Of a stretch of DNA of 64,000 nt, positions 1-12,990 are shown one piece after another. The notes under the pieces were generated by a model. It was not told the origin of the DNA and did not search any database. It worked only from the letters and a program-made list of their open reading frames with translations. The position numbers and the translations under genes are program-made. The stretch lies in the NCBI GenBank assembly GCA_021018995.1, contig CM037590.1, positions 64,637,597-64,701,596 of the forward strand, read 5' to 3'. This DNA comes from Chloranthus sessilifolius. Its lineage: Eukaryota > Streptophyta > Magnoliopsida > Chloranthales > Chloranthaceae. The first letter of the stretch is position 1. Each line of letters begins with the position of its first letter.

Positions 1-620
1 AAAATCAAAATCAATAACGGTATTCCAACCAAAACCAAGGTGTTAATCAACAAAGATATGCGAGCCTAAACCAAGGCCAAAACTCGGGTCAAGGCCAATA
101 CCAAAATAGAAATCAATACCCCAACACCTATCAGAACCAAAATGCAACACAGAACCGACCGGCCCACGTGTCGAACTATAGTAATGTCCCTCCACCACAA
201 AACTTTAATTCAACTAGAGGTCCCTACCAACCGAGGCGGGAACATTATCCCCCTCTACTTGATATAATCTCCAATATCTTCCGATTTCTTAACACTCAGA
301 ACCTCCTCCAATTCCCACCAGAAAAACTTCGCCCATGGCTTGCAAATCTAGACTATAATAAATACTGTGCGTTCCATCAATATGCTGGACACAGCTTAGA
401 GGACTGTTGGGTCCTCCGAGACGTGATCTATGACATGAGCGATCGGAACCAAATTGATTAGGAAGCATTGAGGAATCTTAACCCTAGCGACAACCAACCC
501 CAATAAAAGTTGGGGATCATAAACAACCCCATGCCTAATCACAACCAAGGGGCACCGGCCCAGGTCACTATCGTAGATCTCTCCAGTCAACCCTTGTTCC
601 AGCCCTCCACTTTAATCACT
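1..620 (+). pseudogene. G1 gag C-terminal part with zinc-knuckle-like motif
   Basis: The first 150 bases encode an Asn/Gln-rich linker built from repeated AACCAA-like units. At about 366-410 lies a C-x2-H-x4-H-x4-C pattern (CAFHQYAGHSLEDC), the variant zinc knuckle typical of plant Tat-type gag, followed by a charged helix (LRDVIYDM). It would bind genomic RNA in the virus-like particle. The same order is seen in G2 near 44523-45000. It is a decayed fossil. Confidence 0.7.
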
Positions 621-2165
621 CGCATCTAACCCTCCAACGCTCCTACTAATCTTGTGAGAGTCTTTTCACCCCCACATCCCTCGATCTTAATCACTCGCAT
701 CGCTCCACCAAACCCGCCACCCTATCCAAAATTCACCCAGATACGAGTCCACTCCTTTAGGGCTAGGAGACCATTTTTCCATCGTTCCCCACCAGAACCT
801 TCGACCCCTCCAAATCCTGAACTGACACCCTCACCACCTCCATCGTCTGATTCTGAACCTGAGTTTGGAGATCATGCTCTTCAAACCGCAGCCCAAGTCG
901 CCGCATGGATAGAAAATGTCACTTGGAAGACCCCAAACCTAGAAAATGAAACGAAGACTGAGTGCTCACTAAACATAAAGGAAGGCAAGCAAGAAAAACT
1001 TTTCGACTTGCATGAGACCCTAGTCTCAGCTTTCTTAGAAGAAGAGGATTACACGCAGTACCTCCTGCCTTGGAATGGTGCTGTGCAGGCCCACGCTTCG
1101 ACCTCTAATTTTACTCGCTTTGAAAATACATCGACGTCGAGTCACGCTAGGTTCGCTCAATAGCTGACTTGCCCAATTCTCAAATTCGGAACCAATTACC
1201 CACCTCCTCCTTTCCCTCGAAACAAAGATTTCACGAATGCATCACAACTAGATGGGAATGCAAGAGAAAGAGAGGTTCACTTGCCGCTCTCACCTCACAG
1301 CATTCCTCCGCCAATTCCCGCACCTCAACCACTTCAACCACCCGCACTTAAGGCTCATCGGCCATGCAAAGAGATTACACTTGAGCCAGGGCAAGAATAC
1401 GACCTATTACAGCACCTTCAAAAGATCCCAGCTCAGATATCTATATTAGAGCTCATCAAGAAATCTCCTGATCATCACCGATTGTTGGTAAGGACACTTG
1501 AGGACACACAGGTAGATGAGGACATGACCTTAGATGAGCTTCATCAAATTGCCTCGGTCATGGCACAACCTCCAACACTCACATTCACCAACGCGGACAT
1601 GCCTAAGGAGTCACTCCGTGGGAGTGCCGCTCCTATATATCTCAAAGTCATCATTAGAGGATTCTCTGTACCTCATGCGTTAGTGGATACCGGAGCAGGA
1701 CTCAATATTTGCCCGCTCACGATGTTGAAGACGCTCGAATACATAGAACAAAACATTAGGCCCTCAGCCCTGTCACTCATAGCTTCTGACGGCTCATGTC
1801 ATTTTATTAAAGGAACTATTAAACTCCAAGTTCGTCTTGGACCTGTAACAAAGGACGTCACCTTCCATGTTTCTGATTTCGCTAGTATGTACAATCTCAT
1901 CTTAGGAAGAAAGTGGTTGGAATCAATGAAAGTCATCGCGTCTACGTATCATCAATGCGTCAAGTTCTCATATGGGGACTCTATCATTCGTATATACGCT
2001 GATGCACCTCTCCAGGAAATGGATACTGATTATACGGCAAGCATTCCTATGGCCCATGATTACATATTAAATATGGGTCATATTCAAAGGACTCAAATCC
2101 CGAATGAGATAATCATAGTAGAAGTCCTCCCCCCTACCCATCCTAGCTCTCCCCTGACGTGTTGA
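621..2165 (+). pseudogene. G1 Pro-rich linker and aspartic protease
   Basis: About 650-1330 is rich in Pro and Ser with little other character, a spacer between gag and protease. From about 1560 to 2060 is a retropepsin-like fold: the active-site box ALVDTGAG is at about 1678-1701, followed by the hydrophobic LILGRKWLE block near 1900. The protease would cleave the gag-pol polyprotein. The matching region of G2 is 46100-46540. It is part of a broken element. Confidence 0.75.
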
Positions 2166-2237
2166 CCAGAGTTGATGAGGAGAGAGGTTTGTCCAGACCT
2201 TGCCAAGCTTTATGACATCAACCCCATCACAACCAAA

Positions 2238-2357
2238 GGATGGGATCTTATGTACCAACTTGGAAACATTCCTCACACCGGACTCGGAAAGAATAAGCAA
2301 GGTCATGTAGGACATGTTGTCCCAACAAAAATACGCAAGCACATAGGGCTAGGTTAC
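2238..2357 (+). pseudogene. G1 G-patch domain between protease and RT
   Basis: About 40 residues beginning GWDLMYQLG and containing HTGLGKNKQG and a closing GLG fit the G-patch consensus of spaced glycines and a GLG core. G-patch domains bind RNA or activate helicases, and in betaretroviruses one follows the protease, as here. G2 has the same domain at 46750-46868 with a closer match to the consensus. The role in this element is inferred only from position. Confidence 0.7.
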
Positions 2358-2399
2358 CGATCGGACGGCTCACAAGCATACTTGTTCCCTTCCTCACCA

Positions 2400-4140
2400 A
2401 AATAGTCTCTATATGATCATTTTGTCTACGGGACCACTGAGAGAGCTAATGTACCTAAGCAAATAGAGGTATCCTTCACTAAATCCCAAGAAGTGGAAAT
2501 TAAACAAATGGCTAAAGCGTTCAATGATTTGATGAACCTAAATGACGACATTGATAAACCCCTCGAAGGAGTCAAACCCTTGTTTGATCTCAAAGAGCCC
2601 ATAGAGGAGAGGAAGGAAGAACCTCCCGAGCCTGACCCACAAGTAAAAGATTGAGAATCCACTGATGATGAGAACTTCCACATAGCTACCTTTCAAGGAG
2701 ATAAAGAACATTTATTCTCAATGTGGGAAGAAGATGATGCCTCACAAGTGGAGTTTAGCTCGTATAACATCAGCCTCTGCCTTGGCCTTAAAGGATGGAA
2801 ATGCCTGTGGGACTCCCCTGTTGCGAGGCATGCACTCACATATTAGAGCAATTCGCTAGTAAAATCCAATATTCTGTGTTGACAGAAGGGAACGACTCCG
2901 ACCCTCTAACGATAGAAATAAGCAACAACTCACCGACTCCGTTATCGACGCAAGAAGAAGAGAATTCTGACAGCCAGTTGACTGACCCCGGAGGAAATAC
3001 CCATGCCCCACTCTTAGAGTTTGAAGAGAATTTAAGCTAGTCACGCCTTCATCCCCAAATGCACTACAACTCCAAATATTTTGGAAATCGCTCGAGGAAG
3101 AGTGGCGACCTCCGCCAAGGGATGACGAGGACTACTGGATAGACTTCTCTGCACTCGAATTAGCAAAACAAGCCAACCTAGGACTTCAAACCATATCAGA
3201 TCAAGAAAGTGAACTTGATATTATCATCGATTCTGAAGAATGGGAATGCCCTTGGGAATCTCCCTGCGTTCTTCACTATTATCAGCCTCGTTGCCGAGCA
3301 TGCGTACTCATCCCGACATATTATGAAGATTAAGAGAAAGAGCTCCCTCCCCCTGGGGATCGTTTAGGAGATTTCCCTTCGCGGGAAGAGCAACCATATC
3401 ATATTTTCGAGGATGATAGTTCAATCGATTACAATCTCCAGAGATTCTTTGAGGAAGAGGCAATCAATGTGATAGAGGGAATGCAAACTATGATACCCCT
3501 GTCACCCACATCATTTATTCAGAAGATCTCATTAGATGAGGACTCCAAAAAAAAAATGCCAAATTCAGAACAAGTCCATGCCTCCCAAAAAATTGCTCGA
3601 ACGGCTCTAGCGGCCATCTCGCTCCCTTAATTAGAGGAGGCAACTCTCCCGGTGCCTCTTGAAGCGACCGACCCTATACCATATCTACTATCAAAAATAA
3701 AAAAAATAAAAAAAGTAGAAAACCCTAAAAAATTAAAAATACAAAACTCAAAAAAATCAGGACACCTCAAAAAAGAAAGGGAACCCTTCGTCCCGAGTCC
3801 ATCGTCTGATCAATAAGGAGACTTTTCTCTTGAGACTACTATCCTATCTTCTACACTAGGATATAAAGCATCCCGACTAAACAACAAGCCGGTGAGCATA
3901 CCTGATGAGATACTTCATGACTTTGAGAGAAGAATCAATAGTCTTGACCTTCACCTTATCAAAGATCTCTCAGTCATAAATTGCACCGATGAAGGGTTAC
4001 TTCTCGCAAAATTGAATCCCTAGTATAGTAATTTTACAGTATACAAGCTTACTGATGAGGAGGAAGGAACACCAATCGCCGAGGGAGCGCAGGACCTCTA
4101 ACGGGTTATCAAGCATTTTGATGAGCAAACTCAAGTTGCC
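2400..4140 (+). pseudogene. G1 G-patch to RT linker with Cys/His module
   Basis: This 1.7 kb stretch has decayed coding character (acidic, Glu/Asp/Ser-rich) and no family I recognise. At 3241-3303 it carries W-x-C-P-W-x-x-P-x3-H-x-x-Q-x2-C-x2-C, a possible single-zinc module. A degenerate relative lies near 2795-2850. G2 keeps both copies more clearly. The A-rich tract at 3680-3770 looks non-coding and is also present in G2 near 48220-48300. Confidence 0.5.
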
Positions 4141-4930
4141 GTGAAACCGATAGAAGAAATTAACTTTGGCACCGAAGAGAAACCTAAGAAATTGCTAGTC
4201 AGCGCAACGCATAACTTTAAAGAACGTCAATGTATTGTGCAAGTCTTGCAAGAATACTTGGACTCTTTCGCATGGTCCTATGAAGATATGCCTAGTTTAG
4301 ACCCCAGCTTGGTAGATCATCGACTCGTCTTGGAACCCGACGCGAAACCTGTAAAGCAAAAACTCTGTAGGATGCACCCACAAACAGCCCTTCAAGTCAA
4401 AGAGGAAGTTGACAAGTTACACAAAGCTAAATTCATCCGTGCCGTCCTCTACCCTAAATGGGTCACCAACATAGTACCTGTCGCTAAGAAGGATGGAAGA
4501 GTACTGGTTTACATTAATTTTTGAAACCTCAACCAGGCATGCCCAAAAGATGAGTTCTCACTTTCACACATTGACACTCTAGTCGAATACACTGCTGGGC
4601 ATGAGATGTTATCCTTTATGGATGGTTTCTCAGGATATAATCAGATCAAATTAGCTTAGTCCGACCAAGAGAAGACTTCTTTTACCATACCCTGGGGAAC
4701 GTACTGTTACGTCGTCATGACTTTTGGGCTCAAGAATGCAGGAGCTACGCATCAATATGCCATGATGGCCATTTTTCATGACATGATGTATAAATGCGTA
4801 GAAGTCTATGTCGATGACATATTAGTGAAGTCCCAAACGTGGACAGGATATGTTGAAGCACTCTGACTAGTACTACAAAGAGCTAAGAAATACCAGTTGA
4901 AAATGAACCTAAGGAAATGTGTCCTCGGAG
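4141..4930 (+). pseudogene. G1 reverse transcriptase
   Basis: Typical Ty3/gypsy RT blocks are present in order: FAWSYEDMPSLDPSLVDHRL, the YPKWVTNIVPVAKKDGR strand pair, the FMDGFSGYNQI block near 4616 and the catalytic YVDDILVK box near 4807-4830. The enzyme would copy the genomic RNA into DNA. G2 has the counterpart at 48816-49360. It is a broken fossil. Confidence 0.85.
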
Positions 4931-6080
4931 TCACTTTCGGAAAGTTACTCAATTTTATAGTTACCAAAAGAGGAATTGAAGTCGACCCTGCTAAAGTTAC
5001 AGCCATCCTTGAGATGCCACCTCCCCGTGATATCAAAGAATTATGAGGCCTGATAGAAAGATTGCAATTAATCAGGAGATTCATCTCCCAACATTTAGAC
5101 ATATGCGATCCTTTCTATAGACTACTTAAAGGAGGGATCGAGTACAAGTGGGATGACCAGTGCTAGCAAGCCTTCGATAACATTAAAAGGTGCCTCCTTA
5201 ACCTACCAATACTATCGCCCCCAGTCCCTGGAAGACCCCTAATCCTTTATCTCTCAGCAAACGACAAAACAATGGGAGTAATTTTGGGACAATATGAAGA
5301 AGACGCCAAAAAAGAGAAGGCTATCTACTACCTTAGTAGGATGATAGTCGAATACGAACAAAAATACACTCCCATGGAAAAGACCTGCCTCACACTGGTA
5401 TGGGCTTCGACCAAGTTGTGACACTACTTCAGAGCACATAAGATATTAGTACTAGCCCAAATGGACTCTATGAAGTATGTATTCGAAAAGCCCGCAACAT
5501 CCGAAAAGATCGCTTGCTGGCACATGCTATTACAAGAATTTGACATCACTTATGTCACACAAAAATCGATCAAAGGACAAGCCATCACTGATTATCTCGC
5601 AGACCTCCCACTCTTGAACAACAAACCTATACACGCAGATTTTCTCGATGAAGACCTATTCACGATTCATAATGAAGAGCTCGATAAGACTTCATGGACC
5701 CTTTATTATGATGGCGCTCTAAACCACAAAGGAAAAGGCATCAGGATAGTCCTCCTGAGCCTGAAAGGAGTTGTCATACCTAAATCGTTTCAACTAGACT
5801 TCTCTGTCACTAATAATGTCATGAATACGAAGCCTTCATAGTCGGACTACGAGCAGCACTACAATTAGGAGTAAAACAATTGAAAACGATCGGTGATTCT
5901 AAGCTAGTAATCTCACAAGTCATAGGAGAATGAAAAACTAAGTAAATGAGACTAATGACATATTTAGAAATGGCTCAATATCTAGTAAAAAAATTTAAAA
6001 GAATCTCTTTTACGCATATTCCTAGATTAGAAAATGAGCTTGCAGACTCCCTAGCTACACTAGCCTCTATCATTCAGATA
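4931..6080 (+). pseudogene. G1 RT connection and two RNase H domains
   Basis: The RT thumb/connection region (KRGIEVDPAKV-like, then RRFISQH-like) is followed by the usual gypsy RNase H from about 5150 to 5630. A second RNase H-like domain begins near 5696 with WTLYYDGA, the start of the archaeal-type RNase H that the plant Tat lineage is known to have gained. RNase H would remove RNA from the RNA:DNA hybrid. The double domain supports the Tat placement. Confidence 0.75.
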
Positions 6081-6279
6081 CCCCTTGGACAAAGTACCAA
6101 AACCTTCGTCATAGAAAAATTAACAGTACCCGCCCACGAGGTGGCATGGACTGTCAAGAGGGGATTATCAATTCTTCCCACAAGTATAGGACCAAAGGGA
6201 GCAATTACTCTAGAAAAGCACGACAAGTCAGGGGCCGAAGTCACTATGTTCATATTTGAAAGGTCACCAATCGACGATG

Positions 6280-7620
6280 GGTAGCCATGGCACTTCGACA
6301 TTTGGAACTTCCTCGGACATCAGTACATTCCTCCCTATGCTATAAAGATCGAACGAAAGACTATAAGGAACCGATGCGCCAGATTCTACATGCTTGGCGA
6401 AATACTATACAAAGAAGCCTTCACTAAAGGAGTACTGCTACGATGCATTACAACCGTCGAAGGACAATACATCATTCGAGAAGCACACGCCAGTGCCTGT
6501 AGTGCCCACGACGGTAGATAGAGACTCGTCGATCAAATTGCACAACAAGGCTACTTCTGGCTGACAATGATAAGAGATTGCCACCTTTGCGTTCAATTCT
6601 ACAAGCAATGCCAAGAACACGCCGCACTCATCAAAGCTCCATCAGTTGCATTAAACACCGTGATCTCGCCATGGCTGTTCTCAATGTGGGCCCTTGACGT
6701 CATCGAACCTTTCACAAACACAGTTGGGAACACTCACAAGCACGCGTTTATACTGACAGCAATCGAATACTATACTAAATGGGCGTGTTTAATCATACGT
6801 CAGAATCACTGCTTCCACACTCGTAAGGTTTATCATGCGCAATATCATCACTAGGTTTGGAGTACCCAGGATGTTTGTCACCAACAATGGACAACAATCC
6901 ATTACAGAGAAGATAAAAAAGTTATGCAAGAAATTCGACATCGATCTACGCCACTCCTCACCATTCTACCCTTAAGGAAATGGACAAGCAGAAGCCACCA
7001 ACAAAACGCTGATTCAAATTCTAAAACGTACAGTAGAAATAAAAAATAGAGCCGACTGGCCTGAATGACTACCAGAAGCACTCTGGGCCTATTGGACTTC
7101 TATTCGTACGACCACTGGCCAAACTCCCTACCTCCTTACCTACGAGATGGAGGCCATCCTATCCTATGAAATACAAGTACCATCCTTACGAATTCAACTC
7201 GATGATGATCTATCCTTAGACGAGAGGAGGATTTCCCTACTCATGCAGCTAGAGTAACTTGATGAAATACGTCTAAGGGCAGTCGATCACGCTCAGGTAT
7301 ATCAGAGGAGAGTGGCCAGGGCTTACGACAAGAAAGTCCTTGAACGAACCTTCAACATTGGAGAATTAGTTTTGAAGAAGGTCATGCCTTCTAAACACGC
7401 CCATCCAAAAGGAAAACTGAAACCGAACTGGGAAGGCCCTTACGTCATAATAGTCGCATACCCTGGCAATGCCTACAAACTGATGAACCAAGACGGGGAA
7501 GAAATCCCTAGCCCTTGGAACACCATGTACCTTAGAAAATATTATCCTTATCCCTGTGATCATCATATCCCGTGGTTGAATACTTATAGTTATCACCCCC
7601 GTAGTCGTCACAACCCATTC
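6280..7620 (+). pseudogene. G1 integrase
   Basis: The N-terminal zinc-binding region (REAHASACSAHDG, then CHLCVQFYKQC) is at about 6475-6620. The catalytic core (MWALDVIEPF, then FILTAIEYYTKW) follows, and the C-terminal GPY module (GKLKPNWEGPYVI) is near 7410-7450. Integrase inserts the DNA copy into the host genome. The matching part of G2 lies beyond the A2 insertion and outside the window. Confidence 0.8.
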
Positions 7621-7710
7621 ATCGGTCGTACGCCTTCAATCCCTAGAATATTCTTGATACCTCCCACTTGTCACCCACCTTCTTATTCGGGCAATCTGAC
7701 CAAGGACTAG

Positions 7711-9149
7711 TGACCTATCCAATCTCTTTCAAAAGTATAAGTAACACCTAATCCTCGTTCCCCTTCCCCGCCATTGGTGGAGATGTTAGAGCAAAAAAAG
7801 ATGAAGATGCTAGGTTCAATGAAAACTCATTATTCTTGCGCCAGCAAGATGCTTTCAAAATATATCTACATATCAAAAGTTGAGCGAGAGCATTACGACG
7901 AATGAACAAGTCAATGAGCTCAGGGAAGCATAAGCAGGCCGTGAGGACATCTTTGATAATTTCACCAGAAGTGTATAAGCAAGCTGCGAGGGCACCCCTG
8001 ATATTCCTATACTACTAGATGTCGTCGTAAGGTGGCGGGAGGAGGATAACTCCTGCTAATCATAGAATGTGAGATTTTGATGATACCGAAATATAACGGA
8101 GAGCTCAATCATGGCACCCTCCCCAAAAAAAAGACTGTTACTCATCTCTTTTGCAGAGTATTAGGTACAAGCTACTCCCCACATCATTGAGCCTTATCCC
8201 TTTTCTACTTCTTTTTATATTTTGGATGATAAGTTGGAAGCCTCGCAGGATATTCCAAGGAATGAAACCGAAAACTCATGAATGACGACTGATGAAATCA
8301 CTTGTTATACTTACCATACTTTTCTCTAATAACCACGGGATAGGATGACCACTACCCTAAGATAGACCCCGTATGCAACTGACCTGATCAAAGAGACCTC
8401 CCCCAGTTTGATGACAATATTGATGAATGCTCTCTTCAAGACTAACTCACCTAATACCCACAACTTCACATAGACCCACAGTGCTCATCAAAGGCCCATA
8501 AAAGCTCCATTGCATCTACACGCTGGGGGATTTTTTTTGGATCAAAAGGAGAATCATACCAAAATCACCGATTCATCCATCAAGAGATGAAGAACGTCGA
8601 AATTACTGTGCAAATAAAGCTACCGAAGAGACTGTATTGCCGATACAATCACGCCCCTACACTGGGGCATTTTATTTTTATTTTTATTTTTAGTTCTTGT
8701 TGCTACGATAGTTATTTGCTTTCCCTATTGCATTACTTTTTTTTTTTTTTTTAAAGAAGAAAGAAAAAAAAAAGAGAAAAAAAGAGCATATATCTACCTT
8801 TGTTACCAGGCTCTGGTTTGAGATACTTACCCCCTTTGACAACTAGCAACGGGGAGGACAAAAATTACTAATGGCTTTATCTTCACATGTGCAAATACAA
8901 AGCGACCTTCAACCACCCCCGGGCCAGCTCGCAAAGCATCCAAGTCCCGATGATGATTGACGGCACCGGGAACAAAAGCAAAAGTAGACACAAAAGGTGA
9001 CTAAAAGAAAAGCAGCTGATCAGGTACACCTAAACCCAAAATCTCAATATATGTGTGAAAAATTTTCTTCCGCTTTTCTTTAATCATCGAGAGGCATCCC
9101 CTCAGATATACAATGCGCACTCATAATGGATAAAATATACACATGCACT
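7711..9149 (+). other. G1 non-coding spacer after integrase
   Basis: I see no supported gene here. It holds poly-T and poly-A tracts (about 8737-8780) and two similar phrases, near 8517-8537 and 8657-8675, each of the form CTACAC..TGGGG followed by a T-rich run, which look like decayed polypurine or terminator-like signals. Confidence 0.5.
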
Positions 9150-11555
9150 CACCTACTCCCTACGCTGTTGCTGCGACGGTCGAGCACCATTGTCCCCAGT
9201 ATCATCGGCTCGAAGGTCCGTAGATTGATCCGCTGGGACGGTCGGGCACCACTGTCGAGCCTCCGCTAATCGAAACCCCAACTCATCCTCCGTCGCCCTG
9301 GCCCTAGCGACCGAGTTGGTCAAAGAGTGCAACATCTTCTCATCAGGACGAGGAGCATGCCCCATCTGCTCCATCGCCCTTGGAGAGCATCCAATGCCCC
9401 CCGCACACTCGCCGTGAGATGGCCCTCCTCCAATGCGGCCAACCTCTCCCTCAATGCTGATGCCGACTCCGGGCCACCAATAGCGAAAGAACCACTGCCA
9501 TGAAAGGGACGTGTGAAGAGGCGCCCACCACCCAACATGCTGAACCACCTCAGATCCTCATACATCCGCCACACGCCTCGTGACCTTGGTCCCCCCAGCT
9601 CTAAAATCGGCTATCTGGAGCGCTATCCGCTCCGTAAAATTTTGGCCTGGAAGGCTGGTCATCCTCTTCGCCACTCTTAGGCTACCCCTGGAGGGACTCC
9701 TTGAGCGAGCCCCACCTGTCGTGCCACTCGAGAGGTGTGAATCTTCTCTACCCTCTCAAAATAATGGACCCATATGTCCACATCGAAGAAGGGCCGGCTA
9801 GACTCAATCACCGCCTCAACTGCGTCCTTCTCATCGTCGTAGGGCCTCCAGATCACCTATCCAAATGAACAAATTGACCCATTAACAAAGCCTAAGAATC
9901 CCAAAACAAAACAAAGGCAAACAAAAACATGATGATATATACCTGCGCCGTATGCATATCCTCGAAGAGGCCTCGCGCTGTTTGAAGATCCGTAGACCAT
10001 CGGCGACCCTTCAACGCCTCTCTCCACACCTGCATCTGTGGAAATGTGAATGTAACCCCCACCGGAATCCCTGGACAAAGAAAAGAAAAATGATTATAAG
10101 CCCAAAATTGGAAAAAAAAATAGCAATAACACATAAAAGGGCCATTAAAAATCACTAAGACAAAAAATTAACAAAACTAAAGGACCTCCATGATACCAAT
10201 TAAACTAAAACTTACCTGGAGGAATGGAAGGAAACCTCCGATCGACGCGATGCCCTGTCCCCGATGGTAGAACTGCTCATAGAGATGTGCCAACGCTGTC
10301 GCACCCCACGCATAGGTACAAACCCGATCCAGATCCCCAAGAACCATAAAAAATAATCCAATGATGCATCCCCGAGTCAAAGATGAAAAGAGTATTGCAC
10401 CTAAGAAGTACATCAGAAATGCTCAGAGAACCCTATCTGCAGCCAACCCTAACTCGGTCACGAGCTCCCGACCCGCCACTACCGCACACCGCGCCTCATA
10501 GGGTGCCCTCGCCTCCAAATGATGCCTCGGAGGGACGAAGCCACTCGCAAATGTATCAAAGAACCAAGTGACTCTAACCACACCTGACCCTGATCCACTC
10601 GACCTATAAGGGACTCCCAAAATCTCCTCACACACCTCCAAACACTGTCCCTCCATCCGCCCTGTGATCAGCTCACCCTCAAAACTAAGACCTGTGATGC
10701 AAACCAGCCCTTCCGAGTCGGCAAAGAACATACCAACTGAAGAGAAGCGCTGATGCCTCGCCCATCTCTATGATCGCTGCGATTAGGCCTCGGTCGACCT
10801 GAAAGGGCTCCAACCCTAGAATCGTCCCAAAACCAAAAGACACCAGCCGCTCCCACTGAAACTCCGGCAAGGCACGGTAACAATCATGAGACTCACCCCA
10901 TGCCGAGCTGATAGCCAGCTGCAGAGGCTCCTATTGACCAACATGACCAAAAGAATGAAGACTAACACGTACTTATGATGAAAGATAAATGAATTGAGGA
11001 GTTGAAAACGAATAAAACATGTCTCAAGCGCTATGACAACTTACAACAGGCACACAAAACATGATGAGAACATCGAACATAAACATGGCCTATTTCTAGA
11101 TGCGAGCATTATGCATGAGCGAGCACGCAACAAATAATCAATGAAGGTTCGTCGTAAATTAAAAGGGTTTACAGATCAAAATAAGCCTATGTCATAACCT
11201 GAATGCCTAGGAAAATGAAGGAACTCTTGCTTACGGGGACCTACCTGCCCTTTGGCAAAGAAATCCTCCAGCAGATAGAGCTTGCGATCTCGAGGCTCCG
11301 CACCTGGTCGCCTCACCCCTCGCTTCCCTCACCCAGCCTCTCGCCTCCTCCTCGCCTACTCCCCTACCAACCTCGTGCCTCCTCCCCGACCACCATCCGT
11401 CACCTCGGGACCTCTTCTACGATCATCTCCCGAATAGCCTCCTCTATGGCAACAACGCCAACCTGAGCCTCAGAAGTCTCGCCTGCATCCGTCATCAACA
11501 TCCTCTCTAACTCGGAAATAGTGACCTCATGCCTGACACTACCCTCACCCTCCAT
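9150..11555 (-). pseudogene. Antisense plant mobile domain (PMD) gene inside G1, with introns
   Basis: Reading the minus strand, about 10930-9690 matches the PMD family (MAIN/MAIL1-like and transposon-borne relatives) block by block: LPEFQWERLVSFGFG with a DRGLIAAIIEM helix; LVCITGLSFEGELITG with CEEILGVPY and VRVTWFFDTF; a YFLGAILF block with GDLDRVCTYAWGATALAHLYEQ and IGGFLPFLQ; then WRPYDDE. Canonical GT-AG introns lie at 10071-10215 (donor GTAAGT, pyrimidine-rich CAG acceptor) and 9857-9942. A third probably ends at 10931 with its donor near 11230-11245. A likely first exon starts at the ATG at 11555 and is acidic. PMD proteins are nuclear. Antisense ORFs upstream of the 3' LTR are known in Tat elements. 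It belongs to a broken element and is itself decayed. Confidence 0.7.
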
Positions 11556-11725
11556 ATCGGAATAAGGAACTCAAAAAATTGAAGTAAATGGAAGAAGCGG
11601 TGCCTCAAACGGACAACTAGATCACGAGATATCGTGAAAGCACGAAAACCCGAGCACAAGAAAACTAGGAAACTAGAGAATTGAAGACTAAAATGGATAA
11701 CGCGACGAAAAATGAAAGGTTTCAA

Positions 11726-12110
11726 CCATTTATAGAACTCGCCCGAATCGCACGCCTAAAACCCAACGCTCAATTTAATCACGCGCATTACACTATGCGT
11801 TTAATTCAGATCGAACGCCCTATACTCAGTGCGCAATCTTATCGTTGCCCGCTCACTATAACCCGACCACTTGGTTGCGCGTTTCCCTCTAAGCGCGCAA
11901 TCACATTATGCGCCGAAAAAGTAGCGTGTGAATGCTAAGAGTCAGCTGATCCTGTGCATCAAAATACACACTTAATCCCATTAAACGCTACTGAATTGAT
12001 GCTTAATAACCTCCTGCACCTTTGAATGCTCGTTCACGTCGTAGCGCGTAATTCATTCAAGCCTCGTGACTTAAGCGCGTAATTTCTCAGAAAAATGAAA
12101 ATTTTCACAT
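11726..12110 (-). promoter_or_regulatory. Putative antisense promoter of the PMD gene
   Basis: On the minus strand a TATA-like box (GTTCTATAAATGG) lies at 11738-11726, about 170 bp before the presumed ATG at 11555. Upstream of it, to about 12110, GCGC-AAT type motifs repeat (for example GCGCGCAAT in the 11890-11910 area and ACGCGCATTAC near 11780). The same motif family lies before the TATA-like box of the G1 and G2 LTRs. No expression evidence is available. Confidence 0.5.
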
Positions 12111-12990
12111 GCGTAGGATAGTAAACTCCAACTTGAAGTTAAGACATTATGACGCTCACTATCAACTTAAATCACGCCCTTGATAAGACCAACCCAAAAC
12201 ACTCGTAACTTAAGAAAATTTACAACCCAAAAAAAAAAAAAAAAAAAAAAACCCCTTAATTCACAATAAACAAAAATAAACAAAAGAAAACCAAAAAAAA
12301 AAAATGCCCCTTAATTCACAATAATTCAAAATAAATAAAAGAAAACCCAAAAAAATACCCTTTACTTCACAATAAGCAATTAAAACCCAAGGAAAATGCT
12401 CTCTCCTCCACTTTCCTCAACCAAAAAATGCCCCCAACACCTTCACGTGTCCTCAATAAGATTAAATACTCACATTGCCTCTATAATACTCAAAACTAAA
12501 CGGAAGAAAAACTATCCTTAACACGCGCCCAGATCTAAAATAAATAATCAAATTAAAATCAAAAGCATCACACCCACGACGAGACAAACGAAATATAAAT
12601 TAAATCAAACAAAAAAGATTATTGAATAACCACAAATGGAATTAAAATATAATCACATCATAGATTAATAAAAATCATTACAACGCACACCGAGGGCATA
12701 CCCTCTAAATATACAACTTAAAAATAAGAATTCTAAAATCCACACGTTCAAGTAATGCCCGAATCCGGACTTATTCGAGAGACTAGAGATCTCGGAGAAG
12801 CCCAGAGGAGTAACGCACCCTCAACGAATTCTAACTGTGACAACCTCTTCCCCTCACCCCGAGCTGGCAAAAAGGAGAGAGTGGCTTACAGAAAGTCACC
12901 CAGGACCTGTGGACCCACTATTAGAAGCTCCCCTTGGACACATTAAAAAATGAGAAGCAACTAACACTGAATCCGCAGAGCCTATCGAGG
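12111..12990 (+). other. G1 A-rich non-coding spacer
   Basis: A-rich DNA with long poly-A runs near 12230-12250 and 12290-12304 and short repeated phrases (CCCCTTAATTCACAATAA appears at least twice). I see nothing gene-like with good support. Confidence 0.45.
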
